Notes under the pieces: model-generated
Databases searched by the model: none
Told to the model about the DNA's origin: nothing
What the model saw: only the letters and a program-made list of their open reading frames with translations
Program-made: the position numbers and the translations under genes
Assembly: GCA_020137815.1 (NCBI GenBank)
Contig: CM035351.1
Coordinates: 2,490,409-2,554,408, forward strand
Length of the DNA stretch: 64,000 nucleotides
Source of the DNA: Hormiphora californensis
Taxonomy: Eukaryota > Ctenophora > Tentaculata > Cydippida > Pleurobrachiidae
Direction of reading: 5' to 3'
Part shown: positions 1-11,981 of the stretch, in pieces
How the letters are laid out: each line of letters starts with the position of its first letter
How positions within the stretch are numbered: position 1 is the stretch's first letter

Positions 1-1
1 C

Positions 2-187
2 TACAAGAAGGTTGCTAAACTTCTATCTGACAAAACGGGACACACCTACAACGATGCCATCCGGTACATTCGTCTCCGTCTGTCTTTCTCGCTGCTGAAG
101 ACCATTCTCATCGCGATCAGGGGGTACAGGGGCAACAAATGGACACACTTTTGTAGCAAAACAAACGATTTTCATCTTATTATCTGA
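2..187 (+). pseudogene. C-terminal remnant of a retroelement-type ORF
   Basis: An open frame enters from the left edge and runs 61 codons to a TGA at 185-187. It contains the segment DAIRYIRLRLSFSLL followed by a basic IRGYRG motif. This type of tail (GWLRCRLSFALLR..IRG in relatives) recurs at the C-terminus of reverse-transcriptase-type ORFs in marine invertebrate genomes; that link is from memory of the family, not from a search. A related tail lies on the other strand at 52590-52856. Since the upstream part is outside the window, intact versus decayed cannot be decided. No host function is proposed. Confidence 0.5.
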
Positions 188-760
188 TTTATTTATACTT
201 AACTTATTACACCCATAAGAGTAAATTTTATTTTTATACCTATTCATGTAAATAATATTGTACTGACATATATTCTATTTGAACCGGTACCCCGGCCTTC
301 ACAAAAAAATAAAATTTAAAATAAAAAAGTCTGGAGATTTTTGAACCATTTTTTAAATTTTTTTCACGCATCTTTAAAAATTGGACCCGTATGACGACTG
401 GGCACTGGTGTGTTTACTGTGTAGTATTGAAATGAATCCCAGATGATATATCAATAAGTTCAAAAAACTGTCAATCATGAATCACAGTTGATCCCAAATC
501 CCCTGAAATTTTTCCAAAATTTCGTCTCATAATATCCTATCATTGATAGGGATTAGGGGTCCATAATTGGGTCCCTTATAAAATCGTTACTTTACTTCTT
601 CTTACTTTGCACTGTAGTCTTGTGCAGAGGATTAATAGTGACCACCATGTGCGAATGCGACGTGCATACCACAAACTTTTTGCTCTTTTTTTCAAAGCAC
701 AAATCACAGCCCATATTTGTTTCTAGCCGGCAAGTTACCCCTGCCCCCGTTGTTGGTGGA
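188..760. other. AT-rich intergenic stretch, probable CP2 promoter side
   Basis: I see no coding sequence here. The segment is AT-rich with A/T homopolymers near 300-360. The last part (about 620-760) is open in the frame of the CP2 start and could be 5' UTR or an N-terminal extension beginning at an ATG at 620. No TATA box or other element can be defended. Confidence 0.4.
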
Positions 761-3700
761 ATGGCCGAGTGGAGTGAGGATGATAACTTAGCATCGACAT
801 CCACCGACAACCAACTCAACTCTAATGCACCTATCAACTGGTATGTGTGTAGGGAGCAGGGTAGAATGAAATGTAACAGCTTTACAGTACCAGCTTATAA
901 TATTTCATTGCCTTGCTCGACCCTCTCTCGCCTAATTGTAAAAGAGGGATAGAACTCAAGTATTTGATATTCAAATCTCTCAGGGACCCGTTTGATCTGG
1001 ACTCAGGAAGCCAAATGTAAGTCCCTCTCTCAAATTACCCAATTGAATATTCCAGCAGGTCGGAAGAATCTCGACACCGAAATATATATGTATTTCATAT
1101 CTCTTGAAAACCTTTTTACACTGATTTTTCTAGAACTCTACCCTGCTATTACAGATTCAACCAAAACATGTTTTGCAGGTCAACGTACAGTGATCCGTTT
1201 AGTATCAGTACACTGAAGACTGAGTTGGGTGAGCTACAGGAGGGAGGGAAACATCTAACTGAGGATAATCCCTCTGAAAGGTGTGTGTAGTCATTAATCA
1301 CGATTAGAGTTGTATTTCTCAAACATTTAACATTAACAGAAATCTTCAGTTTTGACCCCCCCCCCTACCCCTCTCTCCAGTTTTATTACCTGAAACACAA
1401 CCTCTGATTGGTAACATTATCTTTTTTCAGGTTTTCATTTAACGTCTCGGCGACTCCTTCAATGCTAAGTAAAGAGAATGGAAGCATTGTGACGTATTTC
1501 AACAAGGGACAGACGTACGAGATATCTCTTCAGTGTAAAACACCCTCCCACTATAAGGGATGTCATATTGAGGTGAGGATAATTGGTGTTTCTGACATGT
1601 TTCTACATTTTACACGACACACAGTATACTATAACACACATAAATCTATATCATATTCTAAAGTTACTAGTTAATATAACATATTGTATTGGCTAATTAA
1701 GTGCTAACATTTGTTTCTCAGTGTAACGTGTTACTGCGCCTCCAAGAGAAGAAGTTACAAGCTAAGGAGCAGATCATGTTCGATCAGTGGTACAGTGAGA
1801 GCAACACCAGGCTCCTTGAAGCAGGTAATAGTGAGAGCAACACCAGGCTCCTTCAAGCAGGTAATAGTGAGAGCAACACCAGGCTCCTTGAAGCAGGTAA
1901 TAGTGAGAGCAACACCAGGCTCCTTGAAGCAGGTAATAGTGAGAGCAACACCAGGCTCCTTGAAGCAGGTAATAGTGAGAGCAACACCAGACTCCTTGAA
2001 GCAGGTAACAGTGAGAGCAACACCAGACTCCTTGAAGCAGGTAATAGTGAGAGCAACACCAGACTCCTTGAAGCAGGTAATAGTGAGAGCAACACCAGGC
2101 TCCTTGAAGCAGGTAACAGTGAGAGCAACACCAGGCTCCTTGAAGCAGGTAACAGTGAGAGCAACACCAGACTCCTTGAAGCAGGTAATAGTGAGAGCAA
2201 CACCAGACTCCTTGAAGCAGGTAATAGTGAGAGCAACACCAGACTCCTTGAAGCAGGTAATAGTGAGAGCAACACCAGACTCCTTGAAGCAGGTAATAGT
2301 GAGAGCAACACCAGGCTCCTTGAAGCAGGTAATAGTGAGAGCAACACCAGACTCCTTGAAGCAGGTAATAGTGAGAGCAACACCAGACTCCTTGAAGCAG
2401 GTAATAGTGAGAGCAACACCAGGCTCCTTGAAGCAGGTAATAGTTAGAGCAACACCAGACTCCTTGAAGCAGGTAACACTCTGAACAGTGAAGTGTGAAC
2501 ACTGTTTAATTTGCTTGCGAATACTATGTCTGGAAGATGACCCCGGACCCGCCCGAATGTGAGACAGCCGCACGCAACAAGGCCACCCACCAATCGATTT
2601 AGTATAGGTTCTTGGATAACTAACATGTCTCTTATTCTCCCTCAGATTGTCAGTCGTGTGTAAACACAGAATCAATAATAAACGACACCCTGAATCCTAA
2701 CAGTGTTCATGTAGTATGGGATCCCAATAAAACCTGTACATTCTTTGTCAAGGTAAATCATTTTCCAGAAATCCTCTAACAGATTGGTCCTTTATTGATA
2801 TTTTTAGTGATACCCACTTCATAATCATTAGGATATAATATTTAATAAGTCTCTAACACCCCCCCCCTCCCCCAGGTTCACTGTCTCAGTGGTGACTTCA
2901 CAAAGAGAAAACACAGCGGAGAGAAAGGGGTCCCGTTCCTGTTTTGCGTTGATACATATCTTCACATGGCGGACAAGGCCAGTAAATACATGTGTACTTC
3001 AGCGTGTGTGTTAAAAATATTCCAGGTAATGCGAGTTCTAGGAATTATGTAGGGATTCGATTCTTGGTTTATGTAGGGATTCGATTCTTGGTTTTTCTAG
3101 AATTTATTTGGGGTGTATCAGATAGGTTTCCGTTATATTATTGTCAGTTTGTGTGTCCGTAATTGGCAGAGTGTGAGTGTACCGGTACATGTATTATTAT
3201 CACGCGGCCTTTCAGAGCAAAGGGGCAGAAAGGAAACACAGAAATGACGCGAAACAAATCCAAAAGCTCTCACAACAAGAAAAGGTACCTACATAATCAT
3301 TATATTTTATTTCTGGCTAGAATCCAAATATTTACTCTCTAAATCAAGGCACCCTCCATCACAAATATTATGTGGTATTTGAGTGATTTAATTAACTGAA
3401 TTCCTTTATCAGGACCAGCTAATACGACCATCAGAAGTTACCAATCTTAAACCTGTAAGTAACAATAACGATCGATATTTCTTGCTCTGAGCTCTCTCTT
3501 TCCCCCTCTCTCTCTCTCTCTCTCTCTCTTTCCCTCTTTCTCTCTCTAATACAACTTAGTACACATTCCCTCCCTTTATATATTAACTCCTCCTCCCTCA
3601 GATAGTAAGGACGTTCAACAAGCCAGGGTGTAGCTACAGTGACGCCTACAACAGCTCCGGATATTGTGCGGACAACTCCAAACTTTCAGACTGGTACGCG

Positions 3701-4426
3701 CCCCGACAGACAACATGGGGTTGTGGCGCGAGATAGCGCGCATAATGGGGGCGCGCAACTCTCTCAAAGCAACAAAACCTGTTTCACGTGCCTGACAAGG
3801 ACACAAAAAAATTACAAACCTGAACCACAAACAAACAATATTGGCATGTGATTCTAACGGTTTGTTTATGTTTCAGTTACTCCGATCCGGACAATGAGGT
3901 GTCATCCCCCAAGAAACCATGTATTGGAGAATCTCGAGATGTGTGGAGTCTCACATCTCGCTCCTCTGTCCACGATACCCTACGATGGTTGAGGACAAAC
4001 CGGTTCAATACCTATCTTTCAACATTCAACGAATACGCAGGCTCAGATCTCCTGCGGCTATCTCGGAATGATTTGAAGGATCTCATAGGAGTGACGGACG
4101 GAATCCGACTCCATAACGCCCTACAAAACAGAGTGCTGGCAAGCAGTATCTGCTTGTATGTGTTGTTCGAGGGGAATTGTACCCCTTCAAATGTCTACCA
4201 AGCGATATACCTGGAGACACTTACATATCGTGAACTAATGAGCAAACTATGTAGCACATTCAATATTGACCCAAATACTATTGTTGGAATTCAGAAGAGT
4301 GGGCCGAGTGGAATTAACATTGCAGTGACAGATGATGTAGTCCGACACTTGGCGAACGATGCATGCTTTGTTTTTACCCTTTTGAATACTGACCGAGCTG
4401 AATTGTCTATAATTCATCTTAAATAA
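761..4426 (+). CDS. TFCP2: CP2-family transcription factor (TFCP2/UBP1/LBP-1 type)
   Basis: Ten exons join in phase to 478 aa: 761-840, 1179-1280, 1431-1572, 1722-1824, 2646-2752, 2876-3025, 3216-3284, 3413-3454, 3602-3693, 3877-4426. Residues ~61-250 are the CP2 DNA-binding domain, a p53-like immunoglobulin fold (YFNKGQTYEISL, VVWDPNKTCTFFVKVHCLSG, FTKRKHSGEKGVPF, ACVLKIFQSKGAERK). Residues ~329-380 are a SAM-like domain (TLRWLRTNRFNTYLSTF, DGIRLHNAL). The C-terminus to ..IIHLK matches the ubiquitin-like oligomerisation region of TFCP2. Family knowledge: sequence-specific nuclear regulator binding DNA as dimers or tetramers; the SAM domain puts it on the TFCP2/UBP1 side rather than grainyhead. 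Start chosen at MAEWSEDDN; an upstream in-frame ATG at 620 is possible. The exon ending at 1824 is followed by 18 further copies of its own 3' end and donor. Overlapping AATAAA signals begin at the stop codon. Confidence 0.9.
1794..2477 (+). repeat. 36-bp minisatellite, 19 units, each with a splice donor
   Basis: Nineteen tandem units of 36 bp. Each carries the coding text for SESNTRLLEAG followed by a donor of the form GCAG|GTAATA or GCAG|GTAACA. The first unit is the true 3' end of the fourth CP2 exon. Unit length is 12 codons, so the frame is kept from unit to unit. Donor positions are 1824 + 36k, ending at 2472. Variation is limited to a few bases (CCAGG/CCAGA, GTAATA/GTAACA, one CTTCAAG). 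The join to the last unit reads TTAGAGC instead of TGAGAGC and creates an in-frame TAG. Confidence 0.95.
3500..3548. repeat. CT-rich microsatellite in a CP2 intron
   Basis: A CT-dinucleotide tract with C/T interruptions lies upstream of the acceptor at 3600-3601. It lengthens the polypyrimidine context but is about 50 bases from the splice site. Confidence 0.8.
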
Positions 4427-5400
4427 ATAAACTTTTCCAGACCACCCCCTTATTTGACGTGTTTATGTTTTTGTTTGTGTGGGGTTTTGGAATGGAAATT
4501 CAGAATGAATAGGTGGTAAACAAGTTTGCTATATATGACAAGGCCCAAAGGTCATATCCATCTTCTCTGCATCGTTCTAAATCTAAGTAATTGTATTAGA
4601 CGAACTGCTGGGCAGGGACAGCCCTGTAGAATAAGAGCTCCACTTCGTAGTACGCACCAAACTTTTAAAAGAGAAAAATACATGTTTGGGTGTTTAAAAA
4701 CATGGACAATAATAAACCCTGTCCAATCGTGGTTACCAATTGGCGTTTAGTAAAAATACTGTTCATGCTATGGCTAGATGTGATCTCTAATTGTTGTGCG
4801 ATGGGTACTAGAGGCCAATTGGTATCAGAAATGATTGACTGGGCTCAAATCTACCAAAAATCTAGCGTGATCAGCATTGTATAATAATTGGCCGGGTAAG
4901 CCCTCAGCATTCAGCTCCTATACATTGTAAACTGTAACATTCACACACGCCACTAGCCAGTGGCAGAATTTATGTCCAAAACTAAAATAATTTAAGCAGT
5001 ATTGCAGTGCTTAGTTTAGCATTTCTGATCTCAAACAAGATGAAGAATATTTCCCAACTTATTTATTTCTCAACCATTTTCCTCTGTAACTACACAATTT
5101 TATCTCCCCATCCTCACTTAGCTATTTCTCGAGGATTGTATCGATTTAATCCTGTCTCTCAACTCGTCTATATATTATGTAATTCTGAATTGAGAATTCT
5201 GACTCTAAATACAATAGAGTTGCTGCCCACGAAGAGGAAATCCACGATTTAAACTTTCCTCGCAGAAATAAATCTGTCATCCTTCATCAAGGATTAACCT
5301 CGTGCTTTTCAATAAAACTCCTGCAATGATGTCATGCGATGAGAAGTTCAGATATTGACAATTTTATTTTATATTGGTAATAATGGGGAGGTGGGGAGGG

Positions 5401-5441
5401 AGTAAAATAATGATCATGCAATGCATGATCATTATTTTACT
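5401..5441. repeat. Perfect 20-bp inverted repeat with 1-nt loop
   Basis: The arm AGTAAAATAATGATCATGCA at 5401-5420 is followed by a single A and its exact reverse complement at 5422-5441. It could extrude as a cruciform, or fold as an RNA hairpin if transcribed. Confidence 0.95.
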
Positions 5442-5749
5442 GCATGATGCATGATCTACGGAGGTGCGGCCACACCCAAGTTTAGTTCAAATAAGGCAGC
5501 TTACCAAAAGTCTGATTGAAGGATGGGTTGTGACTTCTCTTGAAACCGAAATAAAGAGCTGTAGTCACCTGAAAGTTAAACTGTGACAGCTTAGATAACT
5601 GTATATGGTCTAGAATCTAGATACAGCTAAATTATTTATTTGGGAGAGAGCAGATGAGCATTTTCGAAAAAAACCAACCGTGAAATCTCTCACAATGTGC
5701 CTGGCGGCGCCGATTCGATCTGGACGCACTGTCAAGACGAGGTGTGCAG

Positions 5750-5805
5750 CTTGGTGACATAGACACCTGGCGCGACCCCCGCACACAGATGTCTATGTCA
5801 CCAAG
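5750..5805. repeat. 16-bp inverted repeat with GC-rich loop
   Basis: CTTGGTGACATAGACA at 5750-5765 pairs exactly with 5790-5805. The 24-base loop is GC-rich. The motif GGTGTGCAG is repeated directly on both flanks (5741-5749 and 5806-5814). Confidence 0.9.
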
Positions 5806-6147
5806 GTGTGCAGCACCGCCAGACAGCTCACAATCACGGTTGTCAGCTAATTGATACCTGATTTGGAGACATCTAGATCAGTGTATACATTAGCTGGATC
5901 GATGGATGTCAATGACTTCCTCGCTACAGCTGTGGCTACCTCCATGTCAACCAAAGCTGGTCCTATCGGGGTTTGTTGTTGCTCATGCGGCGACTAGGGT
6001 AAAGAGTTAGTTAGGTGATATTATCTCTGTCAATATATTATCTAGAATATCATGTGACATCAGATTTCTTGTTATGTTCTAACCCTCCTTTACATATTTT
6101 GTAAAGAGCGGAGCTCGCGAAAAGGGGGTCGAGCTAGGCAACAGATT

Positions 6148-9100
6148 TCATTGTTGGTCGCCCCCATATCTCACAGGGACGGGACATTGATGGGTTACCG
6201 AGTATGAAGGTTGCCTGGTGTGCTCCACACTTTGCAAAAACGTCTGGTGATGCTGGAAGGTGGGGGACTTTGTGGAAGGGGGCGGTGGAACGATTTGGCG
6301 GTGTTTCTTCGGAATCTCCAGTTGCTCCAGGAGTTGTTCGCTAAAATAGGTATCAATCAATATTCTCAGTATCTTTGAAGGACCTCACAGGGAGACCCTA
6401 GATCCTAGAATCAATTTTATACCGGGAAATCTTAATATTTAAAACAGGGAGAAGGGGTATTATTATAATAGGGATATAGGAGAGGGAGACATGGAGGCGC
6501 TTCCACGTGACATTGATAGTTTTAACCTGTTATACATGGGGGCAGCATGATCAGCAAGACACATGGGGACTGGGAGGGAGACAGCTAATTTGGATTGGCT
6601 TCCTCAACTGCCCTGACTTCGCAATAATGCCCCTGAAAATGAGGGACATATATTCTACGAAAGATGCTACAACTTGAATTGTCAAGCGACGTATTATATG
6701 GGCAGCATTCGAAACTATTATTAGTTATTGCGTAAGGGGTTCGGATAAACCGACAACTAAATATCACTATTTAGTGATATAAACAGTTAAAATATCGTCA
6801 TTATTGTCACCTCAAGTAAGATCTTCATACTCCCTAGACCCGTGATCAGCTCTATCAGTCTCTTCCTTTCTGTCAGCACTAAACATGTAAGCAACATGAG
6901 CCCGGTACACAAAAGTACCACGTGTATACGTACTGTGAGATATAACTCTGACTTCCCCCAGTATAACGTCTCCTGGAGGGTGCTGGGGCAGAGACCCGGG
7001 ATCTAACGACATGCGATCCTGATGCTACCGCGGCAGTGGGCCCGGGAGAAACGGGATCAGATACCGATGGACGTTCTGTAAATTACAGTGTCATGATAGA
7101 TTCATTCACTATTTTGACACATATTTGTAATGGACAATGGTAGATTCAGTCACACATATTACAACATAAAACTGCTGTATCTTCTAAACTCACGTTGTGC
7201 TAGGATGTGGGTTAGTCCAGATCTCCTAGCTCGGCTGTTGCCACTGTTCAGCTCCAAGGGACCTGGATCACTCTGCCTCTTCTTCTTGTGAACAGAGATG
7301 AGGTGTTTTCGAAGGGAGGACGGGTCTGTATACACCTTGTTACAGTTTGCTACAGTACAGTTGTACCTGCAGGTGTGTTACGTTTAGTTTTATCTGCAGG
7401 TTCTATACAGGCATTGAAACATTTAACAGCAGTGGTCTAGTTTGTAACCGACCCTTCTTCAAGTATCCTGGTTAAAGAAGGGTATAGACTATAGGGTGTA
7501 AACTAGACAGCAGGAAGTGGTTGGTGTAAGGGGGGCCCTGATGGGTCACATCAATTGTTTGCCGCCACAGCAGGGTTCACTGCATGGTAACGGCATGGCC
7601 GCAATTGTACAATTTCGGGGTTTTTGAAGTGTGTGTGCGTGACTGTGAGTTCAACAGTATCACAAGGTATAGGGGGGTGTGGTAGTGTGGGTTAGTGCCA
7701 AGTGGTGGAGTGATTGGCTAACAAGTTCACGATTGTTGCTGGCGATGATCACTACTGATGATATATATATTGATAAAGCGACGTTTTGCTGAACAAAAAA
7801 CCTAGCTTGCTCACATTTTCTTCCTAATGTGAGTTCTGTTTCTGTGTTTTGCTCTGTCTGACGGATTGTTGAAGCCCCTGCCGCACTCTGGACATATGTA
7901 AGGCTTCTCTCCTGAAAGAAAAACCGCCCACAATTACCGAAGGTTGGTGTGTTAATTGAGATGTGAACTATTTTTTTTCGGGGTTAGTCTATTTTTAGAA
8001 ACAGATGTCATTCTGTTTGTACCTGTGTGTGTTCGGATGTGTGCTTTTAGATTTTCCATCCGTGAATAGGATTTGTCACAATCGGCATACTGAAGGAGAG
8101 AAAAGTAAAATAGAAAAATGTCTATAAACACTTCTTTAAGGCACCTAGGGTACGATTTGAAGCTGCATACTAGTAGCATGCAGCTTAAAATTCTCGTACC
8201 CTGTTTTATAAAGAATAAAGATGGTCTGATATGAGCTTGGGCAAGTCAATTTATATACCATTATAGAGAATGGTTAACTTACAGGACAAATGTGAGGTCT
8301 CTCCCCGGTATGACTCCGTACATGTGTAACAATCTGGTACTGAGCCGAGAAGGGTTTGTGGGCTCTGGAACACCCTGCCCAGAAGCACACGTACTCGTTC
8401 TTATTTACCCATGCATCACTCTGGTAGAGAGGCAAAAGGGTATAAAGGGGGAAGGGCTGTGAGGGGGTTTTGTTATGGCATAATCATCTCCCACCCCTCC
8501 GCTTCGGGGTAATAAGTGACAATTCAGATTTCTTGAGTAATTAGTTACTCAACAAATTCAGAACATGATAGTAGCCTGATATGTGTGTGGCCTTGTATCT
8601 TTGACATTTAAAAAAGAATCCCCTCTGATCCTTGATTCTCTATCTATGGGACATGGGTGTATTAGGAAAGGAGATAACTTGAACTTATTAATTGAAATGC
8701 ATGTCCCCTTTGTGTGTGGCCTGGTAACGAACGATAATATCTTTGACATTTCACTTAATGAATTCAAGTTATTTCTTTTCCTAATATGCACCCATAGATG
8801 GAGAATAAAGTATCAGAGATATCCCAACTCGTTGACTCCCACGATGACAGATTGATAGACTGGAAAATAGTGTGTTCGAACCATTCTATAATCACCCCCG
8901 TTTCCTTATATAACTTGAACCCCTTTCTTTGATCTACCGAACCCTCACAATGAAATGACATTTAACATAATCTGACTACGAAGGAGCAACAAAAAGTTTA
9001 ACCCAGGAACCGACCGAATCAGGAAATACTGGTCCCTGATTGGCTGATAACCAGTCACGTGACATTAATAACGAGTTCTGATTGGTTGTTTACTTGTTTC

Positions 9101-10934
9101 GGTCGGTTCCTGGTAAAACCTGTATGTGAGTACTCGAGATATGCTCCACAAGATCAGGGAGGGTGTTACCCTCAAATCTGCACTCTCCGTTCTTCCACTG
9201 ACACACATGACTGCGAGTTGGACTTCGTATTGGGGCACTGAAATTATATATTGATCAGTCACAGCGGGAGTGGTTTGGGCACAAAGCAGCAAACCATAAA
9301 TTAACACAAGGTGTGTGCCCAAAATGTGGGGAAAACTACTAAACTAGCAAGCTGTTGCACCCCTCTAAAAATATATGGTTTAGAAAAAAAACCTAAAAAT
9401 TATAAGTTTTTGGTTTTGTCGAATGTGCGAGTGAAGCAACTTTAGTGTGGGTGATTCAGGGGTAAAACAACTTTATTGTGGGTGCCGGGTGGTTTATGGT
9501 GAAGCAACTATAGTGAGGCCTGTATATCGACTCTTACTTATCAAGTAGATCATGGGAGGGAGATGAGACGGGAGAATGGTCCAGATTGATATTTTTGAAG
9601 CTGCTGACAATCATCCTATTGGTAGTGGAAGGGGTAGGAGAGAGGGCAGTAGTATCTGTTGACATCATGTACACCGGGTTCATCGGAGTAGTCTGAAAGT
9701 CCGCGTAGGGACCTGTCACAAAGAGAAAATAATGGATTTTTCAAAAGTCAAAACGGTCTGTTTCATTTTTTGGTACTCGGGTGGGTTTGAAATACACAAG
9801 GAATTATATTTTTACAAGGGATAAACACTGAGACTAGACTATTAGACTAAATAAAATTGGAGACATGCTGATATTTTCAAATGGACTTACTGATGGTGAC
9901 GTGTAGTTGTGGATAGAGGGGGTGAAGTCCGGCAGATGGTGTGGACTGGTAGGGTTCGTTGCTGCTTAATTTCCGCCTAACTGGACTGTCCTGTTGCTGC
10001 TGATAGCAGTTCCTGTGCTCAGATACACTCCTTTGTCTTGTGGCTCCTGCTGCTCCAGAGGGCAACACCCACCCTACTTGCTGGGACTGAAACAAGGTGA
10101 TAGCTGTCAAATGTGGTGACAGCTGTCAAAATCAGTATTCTAAAGATGAAAATTGAGAAAAAGAGCGTTTGTAGTAGCTACAGCTTCGTAGTTTGGATAA
10201 CACCTGAGTGAGTAAGAACACAACGTGTTGTTACGTGCAGTGTCACATGATATCTTACCGGAATGTCGGAGCAAGATTGGGAGCCGGAGATATAAACCGG
10301 AGATCTGAGATCCTGTCTACCACGGTATGAAGACTGCTGATCCGAGGAGGTGGCAATAAACTGGTGGAGACTGGATGTGCTACTAGCTGACTGGAGGTAT
10401 GATGTATACGTGTCTTTACACGGGATCTCTGGTATACTCCTGCTGAATAATCTGCATGTGTTTTGTGCTATTAAGTCATGGAAATGTTGTCAAAAACAGC
10501 CCGAACCTATATATTTTGTTCAGCTGAGAGGTGCAACTATATAGGGAGCTGCCGTCTGACAAAGTGACATCTCCCTGGTTTTAGCCCGGCGGTGCATCAA
10601 GTAAAGAGCTGCAAAACGGTACAATATCACATAACTGGGTCACGTGCTAACTTACAAGTCGGTGATGGACGTCAAGTTCATTATATGATCTCCTGGGGCC
10701 TGTTCGGTAAACAGCTGATGCTGGTGATGAGGTACTGGTTCCTGGGGATGTAAAACTAGAACCGAGAGAATAGTGCACAAAATTATAAACGGAAGTTCAA
10801 ATCAAAGAAATGAGAAAAAGTAAAGAAGATAGCGTTGAAGGGGATTATTCCTTGTTTAGCGTGCCCGCATATAACCGTCCTTGCTCTTTGAAGCGTCCCG
10901 TATAGAGAGGAAGAGAGAGAGGAAGAGAGAGAGA

Positions 10935-11017
<83 letters not shown>

Positions 11018-11173
11018 CACCACTTGCAATATTCATAGAGCAAAAATAAAGATTGTGGAAAATGTGACAGATTCGTTTAATTTGAAATGATCCAGGATCG
11101 ACGATCGTTGTCAAAAATGTATCGAGGTCTCTTGGCTTTTCACTCTCTCTTCTCTCTCTCTCTCTCTCTCTCT

Positions 11174-11218
<45 letters not shown>

Positions 11219-11392
11219 TTCTCTCTCTCTCTCTCTCTTTCTCTTCTTCTTCTCTCTCTTTCCCTCTTTCCCGGCAATGCTGACGTATGAAAGACAGCGA
11301 TCAAAAGCTCAGCTCTTTATTTCTCCCATATATTGCCAGGTCAATGCCCTGACAGCCCAAGTACTGATTTGATGTTGGGTTTATCTTACCAT
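6148..11392 (-). CDS. GLI: GLI-family five C2H2 zinc-finger transcription factor
   Basis: Minus-strand exons: 10656-10741, 10259-10451, 9891-10086, 9538-9712, 9120-9237, 8283-8420, 8023-8089, 7815-7911, 7194-7366, 6934-7075, 6148-6340. With a candidate start ATG at 11390-11392 sitting directly on a donor, they sum to 526 aa with every phase matching. Fingers: ZF1 [20 protein letters not shown]2 [29 protein letters not shown]3 [22 protein letters not shown]4 [19 protein letters not shown]5 [15 protein letters not shown]. ENLKxH, SDRAKHxNRTH and [10 protein letters not shown] are GLI signatures (GLIS and ZIC are the relatives to exclude). The N-terminus is Ser/Gln-rich; the C-terminus has PIVPPPP-like proline content. 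Family role: nuclear factor binding GACCACCCA-like sites, the Hedgehog effector in bilaterians. ZF1-ZF5 each fall on a separate exon. The exon at 10259-10451 has alternative acceptors 9 nt apart (in-frame, 3 aa). The first exon is least certain. Confidence 0.85.
8654..8794. repeat. Imperfect inverted repeat in a GLI intron
   Basis: The segment GGGTGTATTAGGAAAGGAG.. at 8654-8683 pairs imperfectly with 8763-8794 (..TTTCCTAATATGCACCC). The surrounding text also contains two direct copies of ATCTTTGACATTT. It looks like an old small foldback or MITE remnant inside the intron between finger exons 1 and 2. Confidence 0.6.
9004..9111. mobile_element. Short MITE with 14-bp terminal inverted repeats
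   Basis: AGGAACCGACCGAA at 9004-9017 pairs exactly with TTCGGTCGGTTCCT at 9098-9111. The 108-bp element has no coding capacity. Its interior (GATTGGCTGATAACCAGTCA..) recurs in the alpha2-delta gene at about 28925-29015, so it is a dispersed family. This copy sits next to the ZF1 exon, whose donor is at 9118-9119, just 7 bp beyond the element end. Confidence 0.75.
10906..11013. repeat. (GA)n microsatellite upstream of GLI
   Basis: A long, nearly pure GA tract, with a few GGAA interruptions at its left end, lies in the candidate first GLI intron. The same strand carries a CT tract about 130 bp to the right. Confidence 0.95.
11142..11270. repeat. (CT)n microsatellite upstream of GLI
   Basis: A CT tract with occasional CCC, TTT and CTT interruptions. 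It is the complement of the GA tract at 10906-11013, so the pair could form a stem of about 100 bp. Confidence 0.95.
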
Positions 11393-11981
11393 GGAAACAA
11401 CTGACACTATCGGGTACTGTTCCGCGGCTGTTGAGGAATTGTACATGACCTAGATAGCAAACAAATGGTATGTGACACGTGATTAGAGCTAATGTCACGT
11501 GATCTCTATCTCACACAACACAATAGTATAACGCTAACAAGAAATAACTCTATTTGATGCAACTCGAGATCTATTATGTCACAACTACCTCATTGTGGGT
11601 TCAGGCAACAGTATAGTCCACTAAAAAGCAGTTCACTACTGTGTGCTTGTTATGCCTCAAGATATGCGGCGGCGGGGTATCGACCCACTAGACAATGAAG
11701 CGCCAGGTTGCTTGTTAGACAGCACTGGACTAGTTGCGGAGGTGGTGGAGGCAGGGGGTTATAAACAACACCATTGGGGCTGGCGCACAACTTCAAACTA
11801 TTTGTTATTATCATGGTGTTGCGACCCACTGTCATTCCGTGTTCTGAGCTGTCCGAACTAGCTTTAGATTGCAAGAAACTTCCCCAGCCTCACCACCAAG
11901 TATCCAGGTCGTTTAGATCTGTTAGTGAGGATTACTGGACCCGCTTGAAAGGTGATTATACAATTTAGTTTGCATGATAGA
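11393..11981. other. Intergenic, GLI upstream side
   Basis: Nothing codable is recognised. Short ORFs on both strands at 11640-11970 overlap each other and have no family look. The GLI promoter would be expected here if the candidate first exon is right. Confidence 0.35.

Larger units (their letters stand above)
4432..6147. other. Intergenic, between CP2 and GLI genes
   Basis: I see no convincing coding exon. The region is AT-rich and holds two clear inverted repeats, listed separately at 5401-5441 and 5750-5805. Short ORFs at 4526-5252 lack any family resemblance. AATAAA on the minus strand at 5635-5640 could serve the GLI gene. Confidence 0.4.

Noticed and set aside
620-760. N-terminal extension of the CP2 protein to an upstream ATG
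   Set aside because: Open in frame, but MAEWSEDDN at 761 is the more typical start and the upstream part has no conserved sequence; left as possible 5' UTR.
1794-2477. CRISPR-like array
   Set aside because: Units are contiguous with no unique spacers, and the genome is eukaryotic.
1755-2675. Long minus-strand and alternative-frame ORFs across the 36-bp array
   Set aside because: They arise because a 36-bp unit without stops stays open in several frames; the real coding use is the 3' end of the CP2 exon on plus.
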